Of a stretch of 64,000 nucleotides of DNA, positions 42,373-50,387 are shown piece by piece. The stretch is from Pseudoflavonifractor phocaeensis (GTDB lineage Bacteria > Bacillota > Clostridia > Oscillospirales > Oscillospiraceae): contig NZ_JACJLC010000005.1 of NCBI RefSeq assembly GCF_016901955.1, positions 20,186 to 84,185 of the forward strand. The letters are read 5' to 3'. Position numbers and translations under genes: made by a program. The notes below the pieces were generated by a model that saw nothing but the letters and a program-made list of their open reading frames with translations, had not been told where the DNA came from and did no database searches. Positions within the stretch are counted from its first letter, which is position 1. Every line of letters starts with the position of its first letter.

Positions 42373-43794
42373 TCATTCCTTTCCGGTCCAGCAATAGGTG
42401 CAGATCTTGTCCCGATCCAGGCCGATGGCTTCCAGCAGGCCGTCCAGGGACTGGTAGCCCAGGGAATCAAAGCCCATCTCCTCGCAGATGGCCTTGAGCA
42501 TGCACTGGCCCCGCTCCGTGTTGGAGTCGGCATACTCCTCCAGGTGGTTCTGGCCCTCGTCCCCCTCCAGCTCCTGGATGGTGCGGCGGGCCAGCAGCTC
42601 CATGTCGGAGTTGCTGCGGGAGAAGTTGAGGTACTTACAGCCGTACATGATGGGGGGGCAGGCCGAGCGCATGTGGACCTCCTCGGCTCCGGACTCGTAG
42701 AGGAATTCCACCGTCTCCCGGAGCTGAGTGCCCCGGACGATGGAGTCGTCCACGAAGAGCAGCTTTTTGCCCTCAATGAGCTCGGGCACGGGGATCTGCT
42801 TCATTTTGGCCACCTGGTTGCGGGCCTCCTGATTGGCGGGCATGAAGGACCGGGGCCAGGTGGGGGTGTACTTGACAAAGGGGCGGGCGAAGGGCTTGCC
42901 GCTGCGGTTGGCAAAGCCGATAGCGTGGGGCACGCCGGAGTCAGGCACCCCCGCCACATAGTCCACCTTGGGCAGCTGACCCTTGTGGATCTCGTCCCGG
43001 GCCATGATCTCTCCGTTGCGGTAGCGCATGACCTCCACATTGACCCCCTCGTAGTTGGAGTTGGGGTAGCCGTAGTAGGTCCACAGGAAGGCGCAGATCT
43101 TCATCTGATCCCCGGCGGGGGCCAGGGTTTCCCAGCCGTCGGCGGTGACCTTCACGATCTCGTTGGGGCCCAGCTCATAGGCGTCGGCGTAGCCCAGCTT
43201 GTGATAGGCGAAGGATTCAAAGGAGACGCAGCAGCCTTCCTCATTCCGGCCGATAAGCACCGGCAGCCGGCCCAGCTTGTCCCGGGCGGCGATGATGCCG
43301 TCGGGGGTGAGCAGCAGCAGGGTACAGGAGCCGTCGATAGCCTCCTGGGCATAGCGGATGCCGGAGACCAGGTCGTCCTTCTGGTTGATGAGGGCGGCCA
43401 CCAGCTCGGTGGAGTTGACCTTTCCCGAGCTCATGGCCATGAACTGGTGGCCCCGGTGGCTGAAATACCGGTCCACCAGGTCGTCGGCGTTGCGGATATG
43501 GCCCACGGTGATGATGGCGTACATCCCCAGGTGGGAGCGCATGAGCAGGGGCTGGGGATCGGTGTCGCTGATACAGCCGATGGCGGCGTTGCCCTGGAAC
43601 TCCGCCAGGTCCTTGTCGAACTTGGTGCGGAAGGGGGTGTTCTCAATGTTGTGGATCTGCCGCTGGAAGCCCCGCTGGGGATCGTACACCGCCATGCCGC
43701 CCTGCTTGGTGCCCAGGTGGGAATGGTAGTCGGTGCCGAAAAACACGTCCAGCACGCAGTCACGCTTGGAAATGGTCCCGAAGAAGCCGCCCAT
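42373..43794 (-). CDS. purF: Amidophosphoribosyltransferase with degenerate glutaminase domain
   Basis: 473 residues. The phosphoribosyltransferase half is intact: PRPP motif LLFVDDSIVRGTQLRETVEF, GVPDSGVPHAIGFANRSGKP. The N-terminal glutaminase half is not. After Met it reads GGFFGTISK where active enzymes have CGxFGI, so the Cys nucleophile is Gly. The GHTRYSTxG block is replaced by IGCISDTDPQP, and the HNG oxyanion motif by VGHIRN. The start at 43794 is 3 bases past purC, leaving no room for another N terminus. It may use free ammonia or a partner. The reaction forms phosphoribosylamine (step 1). C-terminal CTYC may bind metal. Confidence 0.88.
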   Translation of the reverse strand: MGGFFGTISKRDCVLDVFFGTDYHSHLGTKQGGMAVYDPQRGFQRQIHNIENTPFRTKFDKDLAEFQGNAAIGCISDTDPQPLLMRSHLGMYAIITVGHIRNADDLVDRYFSHRGHQFMAMSSGKVNSTELVAALINQKDDLVSGIRYAQEAIDGSCTLLLLTPDGIIAARDKLGRLPVLIGRNEEGCCVSFESFAYHKLGYADAYELGPNEIVKVTADGWETLAPAGDQMKICAFLWTYYGYPNSNYEGVNVEVMRYRNGEIMARDEIHKGQLPKVDYVAGVPDSGVPHAIGFANRSGKPFARPFVKYTPTWPRSFMPANQEARNQVAKMKQIPVPELIEGKKLLFVDDSIVRGTQLRETVEFLYESGAEEVHMRSACPPIMYGCKYLNFSRSNSDMELLARRTIQELEGDEGQNHLEEYADSNTERGQCMLKAICEEMGFDSLGYQSLDGLLEAIGLDRDKICTYCWTGKE

Positions 43795-43797
43795 ACC

Positions 43798-44517
43798 TTA
43801 CTTGTCCCCCATCAGACGGCGCATGACCTCTTCATAGGCCTCCTCCGCACCGCCCAGATCCCGACGGAAGCGATCCTTGTCCAGCTTCTCATGGGTCTTT
43901 TCGTCCCACAGACGGCAGGTGTCGGGGGAGATCTCGTCGGCCAGCACGATGGTGCCGTCGGAGGTCTTGCCAAACTCCAGCTTGAAGTCCACCAGGTCGA
44001 TGCCGATCTCCTTCATGAAGCCGCGCAGCAGGTCGTTGACGGCAAAGGCGTACTTCTTGATGAGCTCGATCTCCTCAGCGGTGGCCAGCTTAAGCGCCAG
44101 GGCGTGGTAGTCGTTGATGAGGGGATCGCCCAGGTCGTCGTTCTTATAGGAGAACTCGATGGTGGGCTGGTCGAAGGGGATACCCTCCTCCACGCCGTAA
44201 CGCTTGGCGAAGGAGCCGGCGGAGATGTTGCGGATGATGACCTCCAGGGGGACGATGGACACCTTTTTCACGGCGGTCTCCCGGTCGGACAGCTCCTCCA
44301 CATAGTGGGTGGGCACGCCCTTCTCCTCCAGGCGGCGCATCAGGTTGTTGGTCATCCGGTTGTTGATGGCCCCCTTACCGGTGATGGTGCCCTTTTTCAG
44401 GCCGTTGAAGGCGGTGGCGTCGTCCTTGTAGGATACGATGACCACGTCCGGATCGTTGGAGGCGTAAACCTTCTTCGCCTTGCCCTCGTAGAGCTGCTCC
44501 TTCTTCTCGTAAGCCAT
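43798..44517 (-). CDS. purC: SAICAR synthetase
   Basis: 239 residues from ATG 44517 with AAGGAG upstream. Opens [20 protein letters not shown] and contains [51 protein letters not shown] and [18 protein letters not shown]. Joins aspartate to CAIR using ATP. Fits directly between purE and purF. Confidence 0.97.
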   Translation of the reverse strand: MAYEKKEQLYEGKAKKVYASNDPDVVIVSYKDDATAFNGLKKGTITGKGAINNRMTNNLMRRLEEKGVPTHYVEELSDRETAVKKVSIVPLEVIIRNISAGSFAKRYGVEEGIPFDQPTIEFSYKNDDLGDPLINDYHALALKLATAEEIELIKKYAFAVNDLLRGFMKEIGIDLVDFKLEFGKTSDGTIVLADEISPDTCRLWDEKTHEKLDKDRFRRDLGGAEEAYEEVMRRLMGDK

Positions 44518-44554
44518 GACACGATACTCCTTTATCATTCAAAATATAGATCTC

Positions 44555-45046
44555 TTACAGTTTATCGCCAATGGTGCGGTCCTTTTCCGCCACCTCGGCG
44601 GCCATGTCGGCCTTGAACTGGGCCAGCTTGCCCGCCAGGTCCGGGTCGGACAGGGCCAGCATCTGGGCGGCCAGGATGGCGGCGTTGTCGGCGCCGTCCA
44701 CCGCCACGCAGGCCACGGGGATGCCCTTGGGCATCTGCACCATAGACAGCAGGGAGTCCAGGCCTCCCATCATGGAGGTCTTGATGGGCACTCCGATGAC
44801 CGGGAGGGTAGTGTAGGCGGCCAGCACGCCCGCCAGATGGGCGGCCTTGCCGGCGGCGGCGATGATGACCCCAAAGCCGTTGTCCTTGGCCTGGGAGGCA
44901 AACTGCTCCGCGGCGGCGGGGGTGCGGTGGGCGGAGATGACCCGCACCTCGGCGGGGATGCCGAAGGACTGGAGACGGTGGACGCAGGGACGCATGGTGT
45001 CCAGGTCGGAGTCGGACCCCATGACGACGGCAACTTTCTTGCTCAT
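44555..45046 (-). CDS. purE: N5-CAIR mutase, class I PurE
   Basis: 163 residues. VAVVMGSDSDLDTMRPCVHR, VISAHRTPAAAEQFASQAKD, AAGKAAHLAGVLAAYTTLPV and GVPIKTSMMGGLDSLLSMVQMP segments match PurE; the catalytic His is in SAHRTP. First gene of the operon, with AGGAGG upstream. No purK is nearby, so whether it takes N5-CAIR or AIR plus CO2 is open (the sequence looks like class I). A structured leader precedes it. Confidence 0.95.
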   Translation of the reverse strand: MSKKVAVVMGSDSDLDTMRPCVHRLQSFGIPAEVRVISAHRTPAAAEQFASQAKDNGFGVIIAAAGKAAHLAGVLAAYTTLPVIGVPIKTSMMGGLDSLLSMVQMPKGIPVACVAVDGADNAAILAAQMLALSDPDLAGKLAQFKADMAAEVAEKDRTIGDKL

Positions 45047-45064
45047 ATGCTTCCTCCTGTGGAA

Positions 45065-45101
45065 CCTGATTTTTTTTCGGGGAAGAAAAAAATAAATCAG
45101 G
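45065..45101 (-). other. Second hairpin in the purE leader
   Basis: On the minus strand CCTGATTT and its T run pair with GAAAAAAAATCAGG just upstream of the purE ribosome site. It shares CCTGA and the T run with the terminator at 45085-45125, so the two structures exclude each other. Confidence 0.55.
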
Positions 45102-45125
45102 GCACCCGGTACTCGGATACCCTGA
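45085..45125 (-). terminator. Leader terminator upstream of purE
   Basis: On the minus strand TCAGGGTATCC pairs with GGGTGCCCTGA (11 pairs including two G-T) around GAGTACC, then TTTATTTTTTTC. No gene precedes it on this strand after the promoter at 45241-45269, so it can only act as a regulated or constitutive attenuator of the purine operon. Confidence 0.75.
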
Positions 45126-45234
45126 GCTTATTTTTCCTGTGTCCCGGTGGGCATTTGGGTGCCGTGGACGTTGTGAAACCATGCTCGCAGACCATGCAGC
45201 GGTGACATCCCGGTACCCCCCACGATTTGTTCTC
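45126..45234 (-). promoter_or_regulatory. Candidate regulatory leader RNA of the purine operon
   Basis: About 110 bases between the predicted transcription start (near 45234) and the terminator. GGCACCC (45163-45157) is complementary to GGGTGCC (45107-45101) in the 3' arm of the terminator, a possible antiterminator of 7 pairs. The string ACCGGG recurs three times across the leader and terminator. I compared it by eye with purine, ZTP (pfl), PRPP (ykkC), THF and SAM classes and found none of their conserved cores. An open frame that crosses it (45097-45456) has unlike codon use and is not called. Confidence 0.5.
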
Positions 45235-45240
45235 ATACAA

Positions 45241-45269
45241 ATGATATCGGATTTTCCCGTTCATTGCAA
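45241..45269 (-). promoter_or_regulatory. Promoter for the purine operon leader
   Basis: TTGCAA and TATCAT exactly 17 bases apart on the minus strand. Start of transcription would be near 45234, giving a 5' leader of about 190 bases before purE. Confidence 0.65.
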
Positions 45270-45364
45270 GGGCGAATGTGGATTTTTGGCTTCTTCCACA
45301 AGTTTGGCGAAAAAAGGATAGAAAGCCTTGTGGAAGAAGGTAGTGGCCGGAGAGGGACAGGCCC

Positions 45365-45392
45365 TTTCCTTTCAGCGGGGCGGAAGTATAAT
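45365..45392 (+). promoter_or_regulatory. Promoter for the chromate-transporter remnant
   Basis: Perfect TATAAT at 45387-45392 with a weak TTTCCT 16 bases upstream. AGGAG follows before the start. Confidence 0.5.
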
Positions 45393-45412
45393 GTGGTCTG
45401 AGGAGTGAGACT

Positions 45413-45746
45413 ATGAGACCAAGCGGAGAGACATACCGGACGTTGTTTTTATCCACCTTTCAGCTCAGTGCCTGCACCTTCGGGGGCGGTTTCGTCATCA
45501 TCCCACTGATGCGGCGGAAGTTTGTGGAGGACCTGGGGTGGATCGGGGAGCAGGAGATGCTGGACCTCACCGCCATTGCCCAATCCTCTCCGGGGGCCAT
45601 TGCCGTCAACGCCTCCATCCTGGTGGGCTACCGGGTGGCGGGGCTGGCGGGGGCCCTGCTGACGGTGCTGGGCCTGGAAAGTCAACCCGATCTGGGTCAT
45701 GGTGGGAGCGGGCTGCGCTGGCCTGATCCTATATTCCGTTTTTTAA
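45413..45746 (+). pseudogene. Chromate transporter (CHR) remnant with internal deletion
   Basis: Residues 1-85 from 45413 read as a CHR N terminus: LFLSTFQLSACTFGGGFVII, then EDLGWIGEQEMLDLTAIAQS and SPGAIAVNASILVGYRVAGL. After LTVLGL, near 45678, the match breaks. A different frame gives VNPIWVMVGAGCAGLILYSV then F and stop at 45746, which is the C-terminal end of the same family. About 60-80 codons are missing and the frames no longer match. The first frame stays open by chance to 45985. Promoter and ribosome site are intact, so the loss looks recent. A CHR pair gene is not present. Confidence 0.8.
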
Positions 45747-45751
45747 CAGCT

Positions 45752-45780
45752 AAAATGGCCGCCCGGGGGCGGCCATTTTT
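45752..45780. terminator. Bidirectional terminator
   Basis: AAAATGGCCGCC pairs with GGCGGCCATTTTT around CGGG, between the CHR remnant and the converging GlgX gene. Confidence 0.85.
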
Positions 45781-45825
45781 CACAGCAATCTGTCTCCATA
45801 CCTTGTTTCAGGGAGGGCGGATGGC

Positions 45826-47937
45826 TCAAGTCCTGCCGCTTACCGCCTGGAATACCGCTACCGACCGGGGACCGATCTCCAGGCTGTTTCCCCGGAACAA
45901 TTCTCCGGCGGCAAAGGGGTCTGGGCAGGCGGTGTGGAGCACCAGGCTCCACCGCATCCCGGCGGGCAGCTCAGGGAGGACCTGACGGTGGGCTTCCCAG
46001 TGGGCGTTCACCGCCAGCAGCACCATGTCGTCGGCGGTGTCCTCCTGGTTGCGGCCGGTGAAGAGCACCCCGATCTGCCGGGTCTGTTCGTCCATCCTGG
46101 CGTTCCAGGGGGCCCCGTTGTGGAGGGACACCGAGGGCCAGCCGCACAGGGCGGGGGTAGTCTCTCCCCGGACGATGGGGTGGGCCTTCCGGAAGGCGAT
46201 CATCCGGGAGACAAAGTCGAACAGATCCCGGTGGGTCTCCAACCGGCTCCAGTCCAGCCAGGAGATCTCATTGTCCTGGCAGTAGGAGTTGTTATTGCCG
46301 AATTGGGTGTTGGCGAACTCGTCCCCCGCCAGGAACATGGGGGTGCCCCGGCTGCACAGCAGCACGGCAAAGGCGTTTTTCATCAGCCGGCCGCGCAGGG
46401 CCAGGATGGCCGGGTCGTCGGTGTCCCCCTCCACGCCGCAGTTCCAGCTGTTGTTGTCGTTGGCCCCGTCGGTGTTGTCCCAGCCGTTGGCCTCGTTGTG
46501 CTTTTCGTCGTAGGAGTACAGGTCGTGGAGGGTGAAGCCGTCATGGCAGGTGAGGAAGTTCACCGAGGCGTTCTGCCGCTGGGAGGGGGGGTACAGGTCG
46601 GCGGAGCCGGTGATGCGCTGCACCGCCGCCCAGGCCTTGCCGCCGTCTCCCTTGAGGAAGCACCGCAGGTCATCCCGGTACTTGCCGTTCCACTCGGCCC
46701 ACCGGTTCCAGGAGGGGAAGGAACCCACCTGGTACAGCCCGCCGGCGTCCCAGGCCTCGGCGATGAGCTTCACCCGGCCCAGGATGGGGTCGAAGGCCAG
46801 GCTCTCCAGCAGGGGGGGCTCGGAAAGGGGGGCCCCGTCGGTGTCCCGGCCCAGGATGGAGGCCAGGTCGAACCGGAACCCGTCCACCCGGTACTCCACC
46901 ACCCAGTACCGCAGGCAGTCCAGGATAAACTGTCGCACCACCGGGTGGTTGCAGTTCAGGGTATTGCCCACTCCGGAGAAGTTGTAATATTTCCCGTCTG
47001 GGGTGAGCATGTAGTAGATGTTGTTGTCCAGCCCCTTGAAGGAGAAGAAGGGGCCCTGCTCGTTGCCCTCGGCGGTGTGGTTGACCACCACGTCCAGAAT
47101 GACCTCGATGCCGTGCTCATTGAAGGCGCGAATCAGCTTTTTCAGCTGGGTGCCCTCGTGGTTGAACTCGGTGGTGGCGGTATAGCTGGTGTTGGGGGCG
47201 AAAAAGCAGATGGTGTTGTACCCCCAGTAGTTGAGCACCTGCCGGCCGTCCACCATGCGCTCGTCGGCCATTTCGTCAAACTCAAAGATGGGCATCAGCT
47301 CCACCGTGTTTACCCCCAGGGACTGGAGGTAGGGGATCTTTTCCAGCATCCCCTCAAAGGTGCCCGGATGCCGCACCCCGGAGGAGGAGTGCTGGGTGAA
47401 GCCCCGGACGTGGGCCTCATAGATGATCATGTCCCGGAAAGGGAGATGGGGGGTGTGGAAATTGCCCCAGTCGAAGATGTCCTCCACCACCCGGGCGTGG
47501 TAGGAGAAGCCGGGGGTGAGGTCCACCCCCCACACGCTCTGACCGGTTACCGCCCGGGCGTAGGGGTCCAGCAGGAATTTGGTACGGTCAAAGATCAGGC
47601 CCCGCTGGGGGTCATAGGGGCCGTCCATCCGGTAGGCGTACTCAAATTCCCGGATATCCAGGTCGAACACGATCATGGAGTAGGTGTTGCCGATGCGGAA
47701 GTTCTCCGGGAAGGGGAGGACGGCGAAGGGCTCCTGCTGAGCCCGGCGAAAGAGGCAGAGCTCACAGTAGGTGGCGTTGATGGAGTGGATGGTAAAGCTC
47801 ACACCGCCGGGCACCACGTTGGCGCCGTTGAGCAGGAAGTGGCCCGGACGCACCCGATAGCCGGCAATGACGTCGGTGGCGGGCAGGGGCTTGATGGGCA
47901 GGGCGGTGGCGGCGTTGAGGGAGGGAAGTGAGACCAT
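45826..47937 (-). CDS. Glycogen debranching enzyme, GlgX/isoamylase type
   Basis: 703 residues from ATG 47937 with AAAGGAG 8 bases upstream. An N-terminal CBM48-like domain (about 10-110) precedes a GH13 barrel: ILDVVVNHTAEGNEQ, GFRFDLASILGRDTDGAPLS (nucleophile Asp), KLIAEAWDAGGLYQVG (acid/base Glu) and NFLTCHDGFTLHDLYSYDEK. The C-terminal domain follows. It hydrolyses alpha-1,6 branches of glycogen or limit dextrins. No other glycogen gene is close. It lies 53 bases after the hydratase gene, same strand. Confidence 0.92.
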   Translation of the reverse strand: MVSLPSLNAATALPIKPLPATDVIAGYRVRPGHFLLNGANVVPGGVSFTIHSINATYCELCLFRRAQQEPFAVLPFPENFRIGNTYSMIVFDLDIREFEYAYRMDGPYDPQRGLIFDRTKFLLDPYARAVTGQSVWGVDLTPGFSYHARVVEDIFDWGNFHTPHLPFRDMIIYEAHVRGFTQHSSSGVRHPGTFEGMLEKIPYLQSLGVNTVELMPIFEFDEMADERMVDGRQVLNYWGYNTICFFAPNTSYTATTEFNHEGTQLKKLIRAFNEHGIEVILDVVVNHTAEGNEQGPFFSFKGLDNNIYYMLTPDGKYYNFSGVGNTLNCNHPVVRQFILDCLRYWVVEYRVDGFRFDLASILGRDTDGAPLSEPPLLESLAFDPILGRVKLIAEAWDAGGLYQVGSFPSWNRWAEWNGKYRDDLRCFLKGDGGKAWAAVQRITGSADLYPPSQRQNASVNFLTCHDGFTLHDLYSYDEKHNEANGWDNTDGANDNNSWNCGVEGDTDDPAILALRGRLMKNAFAVLLCSRGTPMFLAGDEFANTQFGNNNSYCQDNEISWLDWSRLETHRDLFDFVSRMIAFRKAHPIVRGETTPALCGWPSVSLHNGAPWNARMDEQTRQIGVLFTGRNQEDTADDMVLLAVNAHWEAHRQVLPELPAGMRWSLVLHTACPDPFAAGELFRGNSLEIGPRSVAVFQAVSGRT

Positions 47938-47990
47938 GAAAAAGGCTCCTTTGGCAAGGTGGGCGCCGCAGTACGCGGCGCCCACCGAAC

Positions 47991-50237
47991 TTATTTGGCG
48001 TAGTAGTTGATCAGGCACCCCGCAAGAACGATATCTCTTTCCTCACGGGTCATGCCGGGCAGCTTCAGGTTGACGGCCTTCTCCACACCGTTCTGGATGA
48101 GGGTGGCGGGGATCTCCTCGGCCCCGCTGTCCAGGGCGGAGCGCACGCCGGGGATGTACAGCCTGTCGCCGGGCTGGATGTTCCAGTCCTTGACCTCCTC
48201 GGCGATGAAGGGCAGCATGCCCCAGTTCACCACGTTGGAGCGGTAGCGCTTGGTGGCGTACTCGGCGGCCAGGTTTGCCACCCCTCCCAGCACCCGCTGG
48301 CAGGAGGCGGCCTGCTCCCGGGCGGAGCCGTCGCCGGGCTTGAGGGCCATCACCAGGGAGCCCAGGCCGGTGTCCTTGCCGTCGTGGCCCATGAGGGCTT
48401 CCTTCACTTCGGGAGCCTCCGGGTCGGCGCGGCGCAGCTTCTCCACCGCCAGGATCTCCTTGGCCCGGGGGACGTACTGGGGATCCTTCCGGCTCAGGGC
48501 AAACTCGGAGAGCTTGATGGGGTTGGAGCGGTAGGAGGAGGTCTCGCCGGAGGGAATGAGCTCGTCGGTGGTGGTGACGGGGTCGTAGATGGCGGAGCAC
48601 ACGGTGAGCAGCAGGTTCTCCGGCAGGGCCACCTGCTCCGGCCAGTCGGCGATGTTGGGCCCGAACACCAGCTCCTGGCTGGGGTCGGCCTTGCCCACGC
48701 CGAAGTACACCCGGGCCTTGTAGGGGGTGGGGTCATAGGCAAAGGGCTCCACAGCGGGGTCCACGGGGGCGCTGGGCAGCTCGTCGGCCCCGGTGAGGGC
48801 GCCGCCGTTGAGGGCAGTGGCGGCGATGGAGCGGGCATCCATCAGGGCCACGTAGGAAACCTGGCCGTCGGAGGGCTTGGAGCCCTCCCGGTTGGGGAAG
48901 TTCCGGGTGGAATGGCGGATGGAGAAGGCCCCGTTGGCGGGCACGTCGCCCGCGCCGAAGCAGGGGCCGCAGAAGCAGGAGCGGATGGAGGCCCCGGCGG
49001 CCATCAGGGAGGAGATATAGCCCCGCTTTGTCAGCTCCAGGTTGACGGGCTGGCTGGTGGGGTAGACCGACAGCCAGAAGGCATCGGAGCCGATGGCCCG
49101 GCCCTCCAGGATCTGGGCCGCCCGGACGATGTTCTGGTAGGTGCCGCCGGAGCAGCCGGCGATGACCCCCTGGTCCACCATGAATTTGCCGTCCACAATC
49201 TTGTCCAGCAGGGAGGCGGGTTTGCTCTTCAGCTTGAGCTGCTGCATGGTGTCCTCGTCCACCTGGTGGAGGAGATCGGCCATGTTCTCCTTGAACTCTT
49301 TGATGGTGTAGGCGTTGGAGGGGTGGAAGGGAAGGGCGATCATGGGCCGGATCTGGTCCAGCTCCACCTCGATCACGCCGTCATAGTAAGCGCCGTCGGC
49401 GGGAGCCTGGGGCTTGAACTCATCCCCCCGGCCCAGCACTGCCAGGTGGTCCTTCAGGGTGTCGTCGGCACACCACACCGAGGACAGGCAGGTGGTCTCG
49501 GTGGTCATCACGTCGATGCCGGAGCGGTAGTCCATGGACAGGTTGGCCACGCCGGGGCCAAAGAACTCCATGACGGCGTTCTTCACGGTGCCGTCCTTGA
49601 AGGTGGAGCGGATGAGCTCCAGGGCCACGTCCTGGGGGCCCACCCCGGGGATGGGAGCGCCGGTGAGATAGATGGCGATGACCTTGGGGTAGGAGATGTT
49701 GTAGGTCTTTTTCAGCAGCTGCCGGGCCAGCTCGGGGCCGCCCTCGCCCACGGCCATGGTGCCGTAGGCGCCGTAGCGGGTGTGGGAGTCGGAGCCCAGG
49801 ATCATCTTGCCGGGGGCGGCGTACCGCTCACGCATGTAGGAGTGGATGACGCTCTGGTGGGCGGGGACGAACTCGCCGCCGTACTTCTTGGCGGCGGACA
49901 GGCCGAACACGTGGTCGTCCTCGTTGATGGTGCCCCCCACGGCGCACAGGGAGTTGTGGCAGTTGGTGAGGACGTAGGGCACCGGGAACTCCTTCATACC
50001 GGAGGCCCGGGCGGTCTGGATGATGCCCACGTAGGTGATATCATGGGAGGCCATGGCGTCGAAGCGGATGGCCAGCTCCTCCATGGAGCCGCTGATGTTA
50101 TGGGCCTTCAGGATGCCGTAGGCCATAGTGCCCTGTCTGGCCTGCTCCGGAGCGGGCAGGCCGGCGGCGGGGCCCTCCTGGGCGGGGATGAAACCGCCGT
50201 TTTTATAGTACATTCCCTCACGGGAGATCTTCAGCAT
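47991..50237 (-). CDS. Aconitase-family hydratase
   Basis: 748 residues from ATG 50237 (GGAGGG, 6 bases). Three Fe-S domains then a swivel domain. ILGSDSHTRYGAYGTMAVGE is the aconitase signature, the three cluster cysteines are in VIAGCSGGTYQN and SCFCGPCFGAGD. The swivel region has YRSNVVNWGMLPF. The type resembles the YbhJ/AcnD-like hydratases annotated only as hydratase. Probably citrate-isocitrate or a similar substrate; no citrate synthase or isocitrate dehydrogenase is near, so substrate is uncertain. Confidence 0.85.
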   Translation of the reverse strand: MLKISREGMYYKNGGFIPAQEGPAAGLPAPEQARQGTMAYGILKAHNISGSMEELAIRFDAMASHDITYVGIIQTARASGMKEFPVPYVLTNCHNSLCAVGGTINEDDHVFGLSAAKKYGGEFVPAHQSVIHSYMRERYAAPGKMILGSDSHTRYGAYGTMAVGEGGPELARQLLKKTYNISYPKVIAIYLTGAPIPGVGPQDVALELIRSTFKDGTVKNAVMEFFGPGVANLSMDYRSGIDVMTTETTCLSSVWCADDTLKDHLAVLGRGDEFKPQAPADGAYYDGVIEVELDQIRPMIALPFHPSNAYTIKEFKENMADLLHQVDEDTMQQLKLKSKPASLLDKIVDGKFMVDQGVIAGCSGGTYQNIVRAAQILEGRAIGSDAFWLSVYPTSQPVNLELTKRGYISSLMAAGASIRSCFCGPCFGAGDVPANGAFSIRHSTRNFPNREGSKPSDGQVSYVALMDARSIAATALNGGALTGADELPSAPVDPAVEPFAYDPTPYKARVYFGVGKADPSQELVFGPNIADWPEQVALPENLLLTVCSAIYDPVTTTDELIPSGETSSYRSNPIKLSEFALSRKDPQYVPRAKEILAVEKLRRADPEAPEVKEALMGHDGKDTGLGSLVMALKPGDGSAREQAASCQRVLGGVANLAAEYATKRYRSNVVNWGMLPFIAEEVKDWNIQPGDRLYIPGVRSALDSGAEEIPATLIQNGVEKAVNLKLPGMTREERDIVLAGCLINYYAK

Positions 50238-50286
50238 AGGATTCCCTCCAATACGATAACTTGGCGTCTGGCGCTCAGTACCTTTT

Positions 50287-50315
50287 ATAATAGCAATCCT
50301 TAGCGAAAATTGCAA
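50287..50315 (-). promoter_or_regulatory. Promoter for the hydratase gene
   Basis: TTGCAA and TATTAT 17 bases apart on the minus strand, 50 bases before the start. Confidence 0.75.
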
Positions 50316-50345
50316 GAGATTTGCGCTCCTCCTGCAATGGAAAGA

Positions 50346-50378
50346 GGGCTGCCGCGCCTTTTGCGCGACAGCCCCCGG
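50346..50378 (-). terminator. Terminator after the FBPase gene
   Basis: GGGCTGTCGCGC pairs with GCGCGGCAGCCC around AAAAG on the minus strand, then CTCTTTCC. The T run is weak. Confidence 0.6.
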
Positions 50379-50387
50379 CAGAGCGGG

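Noticed and set aside
45085..45234. Purine, ZTP or PRPP riboswitch upstream of purE
   Set aside because: None of their conserved cores could be found on the minus strand by eye, so no known class is claimed.
45097..45456. Cys-rich minus-strand frame ending CHRCMVCEH...KCPPGHRKN
   Set aside because: It looks a little like a zinc ribbon, but third codon positions are far poorer in G+C than in neighbours. The best promoter lies inside it, and the stop falls in the terminator stem. More likely the coding shadow of a leader RNA.
45747..45985. Continuation of the chromate-transporter frame to 45985
   Set aside because: Beyond about 45678 the frame has no family similarity, crosses a terminator and runs antisense to the end of the GlgX gene.
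48384..50303. Plus-strand open frame of 639 codons
   Set aside because: Antisense of the aconitase-family hydratase gene; no motif and no ribosome site.
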